Positions 8,152 to 16,528 of a DNA stretch of 64,000 bases are shown here, piece after piece. Location: the NCBI GenBank assembly GCA_963793245.1, contig CAWBZG010000003.1, positions 1 to 64,000 on the forward strand, given 5' to 3'. A model generated the notes under the pieces. That model searched no databases, was not told the DNA's origin, and worked only from the letters and a program-made list of their open reading frames with translations. The translations under genes and the position numbers were made by a program. The number at the start of each line of letters is the position of its first letter. Positions within the stretch are counted from its first letter, which is position 1. The stretch is from CAXBBB01 sp963793245. Its GTDB lineage: Bacteria > Bacteroidota > Rhodothermia > Rhodothermales > BA12.

Positions 8152-9735
8152 ATGCTCCACGGACAGCACCTTATCGCCGGAAAGCGCACCGCCGCTCTTG
8201 CCGCGACGCTCCACGCCACCGACCCGGCGACTGGCGAGCGCCTCGACACCGATTTTGCCGAAGCGACGACCGATGAAGTCGATCACGCGCTAAGGCAAGC
8301 CGAAGCCGCTTTCGTCGCCGATGGTCGCCAACCTGCCCGCGTGCGCGCTGACCTGCTCGACGCTATCGCCGACGAGATCGAAGCGATTGGCTCTGCGCTG
8401 ATCGAGCGCGCGTCAGCCGAAACGGGACTTCCGGCAACGCGCATCAAGGGCGAGCGCGGGCGGACGTGCGGTCAGTTGCGGCTGTTCGCGTCGGTCGTGC
8501 GCGACGGCTCGTGGGTCGACGCCCGGATCGACACGGCGATGCCTGACCGCAGGCCTGCGCCTCGGCCGGATTTGCGGCGGATGCAGGTGGCGCTCGGGCC
8601 AGTCGTTGTGTTTGGGGCGAGCAATTTTCCCCTGGCGTTTTCGGTTGCCGGAGGCGATACGGCGTCGGCGTTGGCAGCGGGATGCCCGGTCGTCGTGAAG
8701 GCGCACCCGGCGCATCCGGGCACGTCGGAGTTGGTGGGCGAGGCGATCGTTCGAGCCGTCGAGCGCGTCGGTCTGTATCCGGGGACGTTTTCGCTACTGC
8801 ACTCGGCGTCCAACGAGCGAAGCGTCGATCTGGTGACGCATCCGCTGACGCGCGCCGTCGGATTTACCGGATCTCTGAAAGCCGGACGCGCGCTCTTCGA
8901 TGCTGCCGCGTCGCGCCCCGATCCGATTCCGGTCTACGCCGAGATGGGCAGCACCAACCCGGTCGTCTTACTACCCAGCGCGCTCGCAGCCGATGGAGAT
9001 GCAATCGCCGATGGACTTGCAGCCTCGTTGACGATGGGCGCCGGACAGTTTTGCACCAATCCCGGACTCGTGCTGGGCGTCGCAGGCGATGCACTGGACC
9101 GATTCGCAACCCGCGTCGCCGAAAAGGTGCGGGCGACTTCGGCGTTCACGCTGCTCCACTCGGGCATCCGCGACGGCTACGAGAAAGGCGTCGACGCGCT
9201 GACCCAAGCGGACGGCGTGCAGACGCTCGCCACCGGCAGCGACGGCGAGACGGCCACGCCCGCGAGGGCCATTGTCGCAACGGTCGACGCCACCACGTTT
9301 CGCGACACGCCTGCACTCCACGAAGAAGTATTCGGCCCTGCGACACTGCTCGTCCGCGCTCGCGACCTGGACGATCTCACCGCAACCATCGCCACATTGG
9401 GCGGCCATCTGACGGGCACGCTCTGGGGGACAGACGACGAACTGGCCGACAACCAAGCGCTCGTCTCGACACTGGCGCGGCGCGTTGGTCGGCTCGTCGT
9501 GCGCGGCTTTCCGACGGGCGTCGAAGTCAGCCCGGCGATGCAGCACGGCGGTCCCTACCCCGCGACGACGGACGTGCGCACGACGTCGGTCGGCACCGCC
9601 GCCATTGCCCGCTTCGCCCGCCCGATCTGCTTCCAGGACGCCCCCGCCGCCCTGCTTCCGCCCGAACTCCACGACGACAACCCGCGCGGCCTCTGGCGCC
9701 TGGTCGACGGCGCGCTAACGCAGGACGCGATTTAA
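8152..9735 (+). CDS. 2,5-dioxovalerate (alpha-ketoglutaric semialdehyde) dehydrogenase
   Basis: A 527-residue aldehyde dehydrogenase of the ketoglutaric semialdehyde group, which is longer than ordinary ALDHs. Catalytic Glu is at about residue 264 (VYAEMGSTNP) and the nucleophilic Cys at about 301 (GAGQFCTNPG); VVFGASNFPLAFSVAGGDTA is the group's cofactor-side signature. It oxidises 2,5-dioxopentanoate to 2-oxoglutarate with NAD(P)+, the last step of hydroxyproline degradation, feeding the TCA cycle. It starts 4 bases after the GntR stop codon, so the two genes are almost certainly co-transcribed. Confidence 0.9.
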   Translation: MLHGQHLIAGKRTAALAATLHATDPATGERLDTDFAEATTDEVDHALRQAEAAFVADGRQPARVRADLLDAIADEIEAIGSALIERASAETGLPATRIKGERGRTCGQLRLFASVVRDGSWVDARIDTAMPDRRPAPRPDLRRMQVALGPVVVFGASNFPLAFSVAGGDTASALAAGCPVVVKAHPAHPGTSELVGEAIVRAVERVGLYPGTFSLLHSASNERSVDLVTHPLTRAVGFTGSLKAGRALFDAAASRPDPIPVYAEMGSTNPVVLLPSALAADGDAIADGLAASLTMGAGQFCTNPGLVLGVAGDALDRFATRVAEKVRATSAFTLLHSGIRDGYEKGVDALTQADGVQTLATGSDGETATPARAIVATVDATTFRDTPALHEEVFGPATLLVRARDLDDLTATIATLGGHLTGTLWGTDDELADNQALVSTLARRVGRLVVRGFPTGVEVSPAMQHGGPYPATTDVRTTSVGTAAIARFARPICFQDAPAALLPPELHDDNPRGLWRLVDGALTQDAI

Positions 9736-9752
9736 CGCCATGCCTCCGATCC

Positions 9753-9837
9753 CGTCATCCTGAGCGAAGTCGAAGGACATCCAAACTTAGCAGTTGGCTC
9801 TGAGTGTGGAGATCCCTCGACAGGCTCGGGATAACGG
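9753..9837. repeat. 85-bp dispersed palindromic repeat, copy 1
   Basis: An intergenic element starting CGTCATCCTGAGCGAAGTCG and ending in TCGACAGGCTCGGGATAACGG. The two ends are imperfect inverted copies, so the RNA or single strand would fold into a long hairpin. Two related copies are at 23404-23488 and 51135-51220. All three are between genes, oriented the same way on the plus strand. It resembles REP/MITE-like intergenic palindromes; it contains no coding sequence. Confidence 0.8.
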
Positions 9838-9870
9838 TGGAGGAAACACACCATCGCTCAAACCTGCACT

Positions 9871-10869
9871 ATGCGCCACACCTTTTTCTGCATCGACGCT
9901 CACACGTGCGGCAATCCGGTCCGCGTCGTGACGGGCGGCGGTCCCTGGCTCGAAGGCGACACGATGAGTGCGCGCCGTCAGCACTTCCTCGCCGAATACG
10001 ACTGGATCCGCACCGGCCTGATGTTCGAGCCGCGCGGCCACGATCTGATGTCCGGCTCCATCCTCTACCCGCCGACGCGCGACGACTGCGACGCGGGCGT
10101 GCTGTTTATCGAAACGAGCGGCTGCCTGCCGATGTGCGGACACGGCACGATTGGCACCGTCACCGTCGCGCTCGAACACGGCCTGATCCGACCCGCCGAA
10201 CCGGGACGTGTGCGGTTGGATACTCCTGCCGGACGCGTCGACGCGACGTACGACTTGGTCGACGGACGTGTGCGCTCGGTGCGGCTCGTCAACGTGCCGT
10301 CGTTTCTGGCGGCTGAAGGGATCGAAGTCGACCATCCCGAACTCGGACGCCTGACCGTCGATGTGGCGTACGGTGGCAACTTCTACGCTATCGTCGACGC
10401 GCAACCCGCGTTCACCGACATCGCCGATTACACGGCGGGCGACCTGGTGCGATGGAGTCCCGATGTGCGGCGCTTGCTCAACGAGCAGCACACGTTCGAG
10501 CACCCGGACGACCCGACGATTTGCGGCATGAGTCACGTCGAGTGGACCGGCGCCCCCCGCCACGCCGACGCTCACGCCCGCAACGCCGTCTTTTACGGCA
10601 ACAAGGCCATCGACCGCTCGCCGTGCGGGACCGGCACGAGCGCGCGGATGGCGCAGTGGGCCGCGCAAGGAAAGCTGGCCCCCGGCGACGACTTCGTCCA
10701 CGAGAGCATCATCGGTAGCCTATTCCGTGGACGCGTCGAGTCGGCCACGCGCGTCGGCGACCGTTCGGCCATCGTGCCGAGCATCGAAGGCTGGGCGCGC
10801 GTGACGGGCTTGAACACGCTGTTCATCGACGACGACGATCCGTACGCCCACGGTTTTCAGGTGAGGTGA
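9871..10869 (+). CDS. lhpA: 4-hydroxyproline 2-epimerase (proline racemase family)
   Basis: A 332-residue proline-racemase-fold enzyme. Both catalytic bases are cysteines: Cys89 in LPMCGHGTIG and Cys252 in RSPCGTGTSA. Two Cys residues mark racemases/epimerases, whereas trans-3-hydroxyproline dehydratases have Thr at the second position. It converts trans-4-hydroxy-L-proline to cis-4-hydroxy-D-proline, the entry step of the pathway. Reading direction and neighbours (dioxovalerate dehydrogenase before, FAD oxidase after) support hydroxyproline over proline as substrate. A dispersed repeat separates it from the previous gene, so it may have its own promoter. Confidence 0.9.
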   Translation: MRHTFFCIDAHTCGNPVRVVTGGGPWLEGDTMSARRQHFLAEYDWIRTGLMFEPRGHDLMSGSILYPPTRDDCDAGVLFIETSGCLPMCGHGTIGTVTVALEHGLIRPAEPGRVRLDTPAGRVDATYDLVDGRVRSVRLVNVPSFLAAEGIEVDHPELGRLTVDVAYGGNFYAIVDAQPAFTDIADYTAGDLVRWSPDVRRLLNEQHTFEHPDDPTICGMSHVEWTGAPRHADAHARNAVFYGNKAIDRSPCGTGTSARMAQWAAQGKLAPGDDFVHESIIGSLFRGRVESATRVGDRSAIVPSIEGWARVTGLNTLFIDDDDPYAHGFQVR

Positions 10870-10886
10870 CAAGCGGTCTAGCTTTT

Positions 10887-10994
10887 TCGTCTCGGCCACG
10901 GAGTTAGGATTCACGAGTATCTGTCCATCCACCAATTTGCGTCATATGAGGAAATGCAATCTGCATCCCGGGTCTCGGATCGAGTCCGGGACGA
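10887..10994. repeat. Intergenic repeat family 2, copy A
   Basis: About 108 bases with ends TCGTCTCGGCC and GTCCGGGACGA, imperfect inverted copies of each other. Blocks of the interior (GTTAGG, ATTTGCGTCA...GAGGA, GGTC-C-GATC) align in order with the element at 15527-15655. The right part, TCCCGG...CCGGGA at 10966-10991 with a nested CTCG-GAT-CGAG, forms a hairpin. It lies in the 176-base gap between the epimerase and the FAD oxidase genes. Confidence 0.5.
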
Positions 10995-11045
10995 CGTTTT
11001 CTGATAGGTTGGAGCAGCACGACCTTCGATTCAACTGACTGACCG

Positions 11046-12292
11046 ATGGAGCTTTCCACTTTGCCCGACCGCGCCGATGTGCTCATCATCGGAGCCGGAG
11101 CCGTCGGCTTGTGTGCGGCGCGGGCGCTGCAACGGCGGGGGCGGAGCGTGACGATTCTGACGCGCGACGCGATCGGCGTGGGTGCGTCGGCGGGGAACGC
11201 GGGGATGATCGTGCCGAGCCACATCGTGCCGCTCGCCGCGCCGGGCGTAATCGCGCAAGGGCTGCGGTGGCTCGCAAACCCCGAAAGCCCGTTCTACATC
11301 CGCCCGCGACTGAGCGCCGATCTGATGCGCTGGCTGTGGCTGTTCCGCCGCCACTGCACCGAACGCACGTCGAACGCAGCATTCCCGCGCTGCGCGATCT
11401 GAGCCTGGCGAGCGTCGATCTATTCGCCCGGTTGCAAGACGAAATCGGCGATGTGGGCTACGAGCAGACCGGCCTGCTGATGGCGTACCGGACCGAGAAG
11501 AGCCAAAAGGACAACCTCGCCCTCGCCGACCAAGCCGAAGCCGCCGGACTCGAAATCGAGCGGCTGGACGCGTCGGCCCTCCGCGCTCGCGAGCCTCACC
11601 TCGACGACACGCTAATCGGCGCCGTGCTCTACCGCCAAGACGGACGTGTCGACCCGGATGCTCTGCTCGCACGCCTATCCGCCCGCCTCACGCACCATGG
11701 CGCCCAGATACACTCCGGCGTGACCGTCGACGCCGTTCGTACCTCGCCCGGCAGCGTCTCTGTGGAAACGGTACGCGGCACGATTCAAGCGTCTCAGGTC
11801 GTTCTCGCCGCCGGAGCGTGGAGCAGCCGACTCGCCCGCTCGCTTGGTCTGCACCTTCCGATGCAACCCGCGAAAGGCTACAGTATCACCGTCGACGCCC
11901 CTGCCAACGCCCCCCGCACACCGACGATTTTTACCGACGACAAGGTGACACTCACGCCGATGCCGGGACGCCTGCGCTTTGCGGGCACGCTCTCGCTCGC
12001 CGGATTCGACCCATCCGTCGACCCTCGCCGGGCCGCCCCGCTCCGCCGACTCGTTCAGACGTACGCGCCCGACGCCGACGCCTCCGAAACGTGGTCCGGC
12101 TACCGCCCCTGCTCGCCCGACGGTCTGCCGTTTATCGGCTCGCCGCCGCGCCACCCGAACGTGTTCGTCGCGACCGGACACGGCATGATGGGCGTCTCGC
12201 TCGCCCCAGCGACCGGCGAGTTGATCGCGCAGATGGCGATGGGAGAGACGACGACCGTCGACGCCGCACCGTTTCGCCCGGATCGGCTATAG
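11046..12292 (+). pseudogene. FAD-dependent D-hydroxyproline oxidase/dehydrogenase, frameshifted
   Basis: A DadA-type flavin oxidoreductase that would oxidise cis-4-hydroxy-D-proline to 1-pyrroline-4-hydroxy-2-carboxylate. The N-terminal part (11046-11402) has the FAD-binding motif DVLIIGAGAVGLCAARAL. The rest, in another frame to 12292, holds the substrate domain and the C-terminal FAD motif (FVATGHGMMGVSLAPATGEL). The frames meet near 11364-11368, where one missing C (CGCAC for CGCCAC) turns RHVERSIPALRDL into nonsense and stops at 11402. Restoring one base gives a normal protein of about 415 residues. It is the only FAD oxidase of the cluster, so a real break would block the pathway; a sequencing error is more likely. 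Confidence 0.85.
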
Positions 12293-12520
12293 TAAAGAGG
12301 AGCAGTGGCCTTGTAAGTTGGAGAATGTGGAGCCGTTCGTCTCTCCGAGCACGTAAGTCCGTAGCAGTTTGGATCCGACGCCGAGTTAGGTCGAGGCTGT
12401 ATATCATCAGGGGCCGAGATGTTCGCAACGCCTAACCCAATGCGGCGACCGACCCTGATGACGCGATGGACGACTTGTCGCGCCCCAACCAGATCTGACG
12501 TGCCCGTACCCGCAACGCCC

Positions 12521-13603
12521 GTGATCTCTCCTCGATTCTGCTCAGCCATCTATCTCGCGATCCTGTCGGTTTGCCTGGTGAGCGTCGACGCGGTTGCCCA
12601 GGGTGAAGCGGACGCGCACCGCCAGGGCCGCGAACTCATCGAGCGATACATGTCGGAGACCGAGACTCCCGGCCTCTCCGTCGCGGTCCAGGTCGCCGAC
12701 AGCCTCGTGTGGGCCGAAGGGTTCGGGATCGCGAACGTGGAGCATAAGGTGCCCGTCCACCTCAACACCCGATTCCGCGTCGGCAGCATCTCCAAGACCC
12801 TCACCTCGGTCGCAGCGGGCCTGTTGTACGAGCAAGGATTGCTCGATCTCGACGTGCCGATCCAGACGTACGTGCCGTCGTTTCCCGACAAGGGGGCGCC
12901 CATCACCACACGGCAGTTAGGCGGCCACCTGTCCGGGGTGCCCAATTATGAAGGGGAAGACTTCGTCAACCTGATCCATTACGAGAGTGTCCTCGCGTCT
13001 CTGGACAAGTTCAAGAACAGGCCGCTCGTCTCGCCTCCGGGTGAGCAGTTCCACTATTCCAGCTTCGGTTTCACCCTCATCAGCGCCGTCGTCGAAGCTG
13101 CGTCAGGCGAGCCTTTTCTGGACTACATGGATGCTGCCGTGTTTGGACCGCTCGGCATGGAGAGTACGACAGCGGATCGCTACGAGATGGTGATCCCCCA
13201 CCGGACGGGCTTCTACGAGATCACGGACATCGGCGTGCAGACGGCCATCTTTACCGACAACAGCGACGTGTGGGCTGGAGGCGGTTTCCTGTCTACGCCA
13301 AGCGACCTCGTCTCCTTTGGAAGCGGGCTGCTTCGAGGAGACCTCGTCCGGCCGGAAACGCTGGAACTGTTATTTCGCTCAATGACGACCCGAGATGGGG
13401 AGGTGACGGACTATGGGTTCGGATGGATGATCGAAGACGTGGATGGGTACCGGATGGTGGGGCATGGCGGATCGCACTTCGGTGCCAAAGCGCACCTGCT
13501 GTTGTTTCCAGAAGCGCAGGTTGTCGTCGCAGTGACAGCAAATTCGCGGCACCGCTCGTTCCACCAAATGGCAAAGACACTCGCATCCTTTTACCTCCCA
13601 TAA
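12521..13603 (+). CDS. Secreted serine hydrolase, beta-lactamase/PBP-like (class C fold)
   Basis: A serine hydrolase of the beta-lactamase/AmpH/esterase group (Pfam Beta-lactamase). The nucleophile motif is GSISK (Ser89, Lys92), the second motif is HYSSF, and the third position is VGHGGSH, in place of KTG. I chose the GTG at 12521 because it gives a clean signal peptide (about residues 1-26, ending DAVAQ); the frame is open back to an ATG at 12419. Such proteins act in the periplasm as D-amino-acid peptidases or esterases; many are not resistance enzymes. It follows the hydroxyproline cluster but has no evident link to it. Confidence 0.8.
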   Translation: MISPRFCSAIYLAILSVCLVSVDAVAQGEADAHRQGRELIERYMSETETPGLSVAVQVADSLVWAEGFGIANVEHKVPVHLNTRFRVGSISKTLTSVAAGLLYEQGLLDLDVPIQTYVPSFPDKGAPITTRQLGGHLSGVPNYEGEDFVNLIHYESVLASLDKFKNRPLVSPPGEQFHYSSFGFTLISAVVEAASGEPFLDYMDAAVFGPLGMESTTADRYEMVIPHRTGFYEITDIGVQTAIFTDNSDVWAGGGFLSTPSDLVSFGSGLLRGDLVRPETLELLFRSMTTRDGEVTDYGFGWMIEDVDGYRMVGHGGSHFGAKAHLLLFPEAQVVVAVTANSRHRSFHQMAKTLASFYLP

Positions 13604-13811
13604 GCTTGGAGAGAACGGAGTGATGGGCGTTCTGACTAGAAGCCCAGACACCTGTGGCGAACCACTTTGACGGTGAGGCGATATCTCAGCACGCAGCGAA
13701 TCTCGCTGCCGGAAGGCGTCTGGGACATTCGCCTTTCGCGTCGTCCTCACGTCCGAGCGGTGGCTGCGGGCGTACCGGTGTTTATCCTACCGAACACCCT
13801 CTCCGACCGCC

Positions 13812-15503
13812 ATGCGCCTCGCTCTCGCTCAGATCAATCCGACCGTCGGCGACTTGGCGGGCAACGTCGAGCGCATGCTGGGGGCGACGCGCCAGGCCGA
13901 GCAGCAAGGGGCCGATCTGGTGATCTTGCCCGAGTTGTGCGTGACGGGCTATCCGCCCCAGGATTTGCTGGGGCACGAGGATTTTCTAGACGACGTAGAG
14001 TCGGCGATGGCGCATTTCGTGGCTCACGCGCCCCCGAGTGTTGGCGTCGTGTTCGGCGCTCCGGTCCGGTCGACGGACGACCGAGGCAAGCGCGTCGTCA
14101 ACGCGGCATTCGTGGCCGAGGGCGGTCGGATCGTCGGCCGAGCGGACAAGCAGCTTTTGCCGACGTATGACGTGTTCGACGAGGCGCGCTACTTCGTCTC
14201 TGCGGGGCTGCAGTCGCCGGTTGTGTGGCGCGGACTGCGCTTGGGGCTGCACGTCTGCGAGGATATGTGGGATCAGGAGCCGTGGGGCGAGGCGGGCGGT
14301 CCGCTGCACCACCACTACCACGCCGATCCGGTCGGACAGCTAGGCGCGCTGGGCATCGACCTGTTCGTCAACATCAGCGCGTCGCCGTTCGCGGCCGGGA
14401 AAGAAGCGTATCGGTCGATGCTGATCGAAACGGCGTGCAAAAGGTGGGACGTGCCCTTCGTGATGGTCGGGCAGGTGGGCGCCAACACCGAACTGATCTT
14501 CGACGGCGACAGCCGAGCGCACCGCAGCGACGGAAGCATCGCCGCGCGCGCGCCGCTGTTCGAGGAGGCGCTCGTCGTCGCCGATCTCGACACGCTGCGT
14601 CTGCCCGCGCCGCGCTCGCCACGTACACCGGGTCCGCGTGACCGCATCGCCAACCTGCACGACGCGCTCGTCTTAGGCATCCGCGACTATGCGCGCAAGT
14701 CGCCCTTCTTTACCGGCGCGCTGCTCGGACTCTCGGGCGGCATCGACAGCGCGCTGACGGCGGCGCTGGCTGTCGAAGCGTTAGGAGCCGACAAGGTCTG
14801 GGGCGTCACGATGCCGTCGAAGTATTCGTCCGGCGGATCCGTCGACGACAGCTATGCGCTCGCCAACGCGCTACGAATGCGGATCGACACGTTGCCCATC
14901 GCTCCGGCTGTCGACGCGTTCGAGGCTATGCTAGCCCCAGTCGACGGCGGCGTGAGCGGACTAGCCGAGGAAAACCTGCAGAGCCGGACGCGCGGCGTGG
15001 CGCTGATGGCGCTATCGAACCAGCATGGAAAACTGCTGCTGTCGACGGGCAACAAGAGCGAAATGGCCGTCGGCTACGCCACGCTCTACGGCGACATGAA
15101 CGGCGGCCTAGCCGTCCTCTCGGACGTGCTCAAAACCGACGTCTACCGCCTGTCGCGCTACGTCAACGCGCGTTCCGGGCGCACGCTCATCCCGGAAGCC
15201 ACGATCACCAAGCCGCCGTCCGCCGAACTGCGGCCCGATCAGAAAGACGAAGACAGCCTGCCGCCCTACGACGTGCTCGACGCCATCCTCGCCCGCTACG
15301 TCGAGCGTCGGCAGGACGCCGAGCGAATCGCCGAAGGGACCGGCTTCGACCTAGACCTGGTCCGCGAGATCATCGCGAAGGTGGATCGCAACGAGTTCAA
15401 GCGCCGCCAGGCCGCGCCGGGATTGCGCGTGACGGGCAAGGCGTTCGGATCGGGCCGCCGCCATCCGATCGTGATGAAGCGCACGCGCGTCGGCGGCAAG
15501 TAG
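13812..15503 (+). CDS. nadE: Glutamine-dependent NAD+ synthetase
   Basis: A 563-residue two-domain NAD+ synthetase. The N-terminal nitrilase-type glutaminase carries Glu41 (ILPELCVTGY), Lys113 (RADKQLLPTYDVFDE) and Cys149 (HVCEDMWD). The C-terminal ATP-pyrophosphatase synthetase has the P-loop LSGGIDSALT near residue 308 and SKYSSGGSVDDS. Ammonia released from glutamine is used to amidate the adenylated nicotinic acid adenine dinucleotide, the last step of NAD+ synthesis. Length matches the glutamine-dependent class. The ATG at 13812 leads directly into the conserved MRLALAQINPTVGD. It is preceded by about 200 bases without a gene. Confidence 0.95.
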   Translation: MRLALAQINPTVGDLAGNVERMLGATRQAEQQGADLVILPELCVTGYPPQDLLGHEDFLDDVESAMAHFVAHAPPSVGVVFGAPVRSTDDRGKRVVNAAFVAEGGRIVGRADKQLLPTYDVFDEARYFVSAGLQSPVVWRGLRLGLHVCEDMWDQEPWGEAGGPLHHHYHADPVGQLGALGIDLFVNISASPFAAGKEAYRSMLIETACKRWDVPFVMVGQVGANTELIFDGDSRAHRSDGSIAARAPLFEEALVVADLDTLRLPAPRSPRTPGPRDRIANLHDALVLGIRDYARKSPFFTGALLGLSGGIDSALTAALAVEALGADKVWGVTMPSKYSSGGSVDDSYALANALRMRIDTLPIAPAVDAFEAMLAPVDGGVSGLAEENLQSRTRGVALMALSNQHGKLLLSTGNKSEMAVGYATLYGDMNGGLAVLSDVLKTDVYRLSRYVNARSGRTLIPEATITKPPSAELRPDQKDEDSLPPYDVLDAILARYVERRQDAERIAEGTGFDLDLVREIIAKVDRNEFKRRQAAPGLRVTGKAFGSGRRHPIVMKRTRVGGK

Positions 15504-15526
15504 GAGGCGGTCGAAGGATTTGGTTC

Positions 15527-15655
15527 TGTCGTCCCGGCCCCGAGCCGGAACCGTTAGGTGGCGTAGCAATCCAGGAGTCCCCTCGGAGCATCGATTTTCG
15601 TCAAGTAGAGGAGCTTGTTTAGCGTCGTAGGTCCCAGATCACGTTTGGGACGACA
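15527..15655. repeat. Intergenic repeat family 2, copy B
   Basis: A 129-base element bounded by perfect 9-base inverted ends, TGTCGTCCC and GGGACGACA. The right part has a second nested inverted repeat (TCCCA at 15632-15636, TGGGA at 15646-15650). The interior aligns in order with copy A at 10887-10994. It begins 24 bases after the nadE stop and contains no gene. MITE-like, but no target-site duplication could be confirmed. Confidence 0.5.
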
Positions 15656-15759
15656 TCTGGAAGGGTGGGAGCGCTAACCGCCCGTATCGTTTCAGCTAAC
15701 GAACAGTGTGTGTGGCATTATGTGATGTACTCTGGGGCGCTCATCCAACCGTCTCGCTC

Positions 15760-16482
15760 ATGGATCCCTCCGACATCGTCCCGTTCGACCTGCATCGCAT
15801 GTTTCTGGGCGATGCGCCGCTCTGGTTTCTGCTCGAAATCGTGGTGCGGACGGCGGTCATGTACCTCTACACCATCGCCCTCGTGCGCACGATGGGATCG
15901 CGGACGCTGGGGCAGTTGTCTATGGTCGAGTTTCTGCTCGTCGTCGCCATCGGATCCGCTGTTGGTGACCCAATGTTTTACGCCGACGTACCGCTGATCC
16001 ACGGGATGCTGGTGATCACGGTCATCGTCGGCATCAACCGGCTGATCGTCGAGGTGACGAACCGCAACGAAACCGCCGAACTCGTCTTCGATGGCAAGCC
16101 GAAGTGTCTGGCACGCGACGGCAGGATGGATCCCGACGAACTCGATGCGGCGAATATGAATCGCGAAAAGCTGTTTCTCATGCTGCGGCTCGAAAAGATT
16201 CGGCACTTGGGCGAGGTCGACTATGCGTTTCTCGAACAGGGCGGCACGCTGTCGGTCTACGAGCGCGATCCCGCCGACGTGACGCCGGGTTTGCGCGTCG
16301 TCGTGCCGTGGGACATCGACGAGCCGAATCGCTGGCAAACCGGAGATCAAGCGCCGGATGCTATCCTGCTGGGCTGCGAGCGCTGCGGGCTGATCGGAAA
16401 GCAGACGCAGGGGGCGTTGCCTGCGTGTCCCAACTGCGAGGCCGAGTCGTGGGTCGACGCCGTGATCACGCCCGGCGCGTAG
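15760..16482 (+). CDS. DUF421 (YetF-like) membrane protein with C-terminal zinc ribbon
   Basis: A 240-residue protein of the DUF421 family: three membrane helices in the first 90 residues (LLEIVVRTAVMYLYTIALVR, the conserved MGSRTLGQLSMVEFLLVVAIGSAVGDPM, MLVITVIVGINRLIV), then a cytoplasmic domain with ELVFDGKPKCLARDG. The last 35 residues add CERCG and CPNCE, a rubredoxin-like Cys4 zinc ribbon that is not part of the usual DUF421 architecture. The ATG at 15760 is preferred over upstream in-frame starts because it begins just before the first conserved helix. Function is unknown; family members have been linked to spore or stress phenotypes in Bacillus. Confidence 0.82.
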   Translation: MDPSDIVPFDLHRMFLGDAPLWFLLEIVVRTAVMYLYTIALVRTMGSRTLGQLSMVEFLLVVAIGSAVGDPMFYADVPLIHGMLVITVIVGINRLIVEVTNRNETAELVFDGKPKCLARDGRMDPDELDAANMNREKLFLMLRLEKIRHLGEVDYAFLEQGGTLSVYERDPADVTPGLRVVVPWDIDEPNRWQTGDQAPDAILLGCERCGLIGKQTQGALPACPNCEAESWVDAVITPGA

Positions 16483-16495
16483 CCCCGCCGCTCCG

Positions 16496-16502
16496 TACTT
16501 TG
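16496..16502 (+). promoter_or_regulatory. Possible -7 element (TACTTTG)
   Basis: TACTTTG, a one-base-shorter form of the Bacteroidota -7 element TAnnTTTG, in the gap 27 bases before the phosphatase start. No -33 TTTG was found at the expected distance, so support is weak. Confidence 0.3.
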
Positions 16503-16528
16503 CGCGTCACTCTACTCTTGCTCTCAAC

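Noticed and set aside
8682..9803. 373-residue plus-strand frame overlapping the dehydrogenase
   Set aside because: It is in another frame of the dioxovalerate dehydrogenase gene, Arg-rich and without motifs. It also runs into the dispersed repeat.
12293..12418. Possible third member of repeat family 2 (CGTCTCTCCGAG ... GTTAGG)
   Set aside because: Only two short blocks match and their order and spacing do not fit copies A and B.
13644..13726. Inverted CCCAGAC / GTCTGGG separated by about 70 bases
   Set aside because: Seven-base arms so far apart are expected by chance in GC-rich DNA; no element boundary seen.
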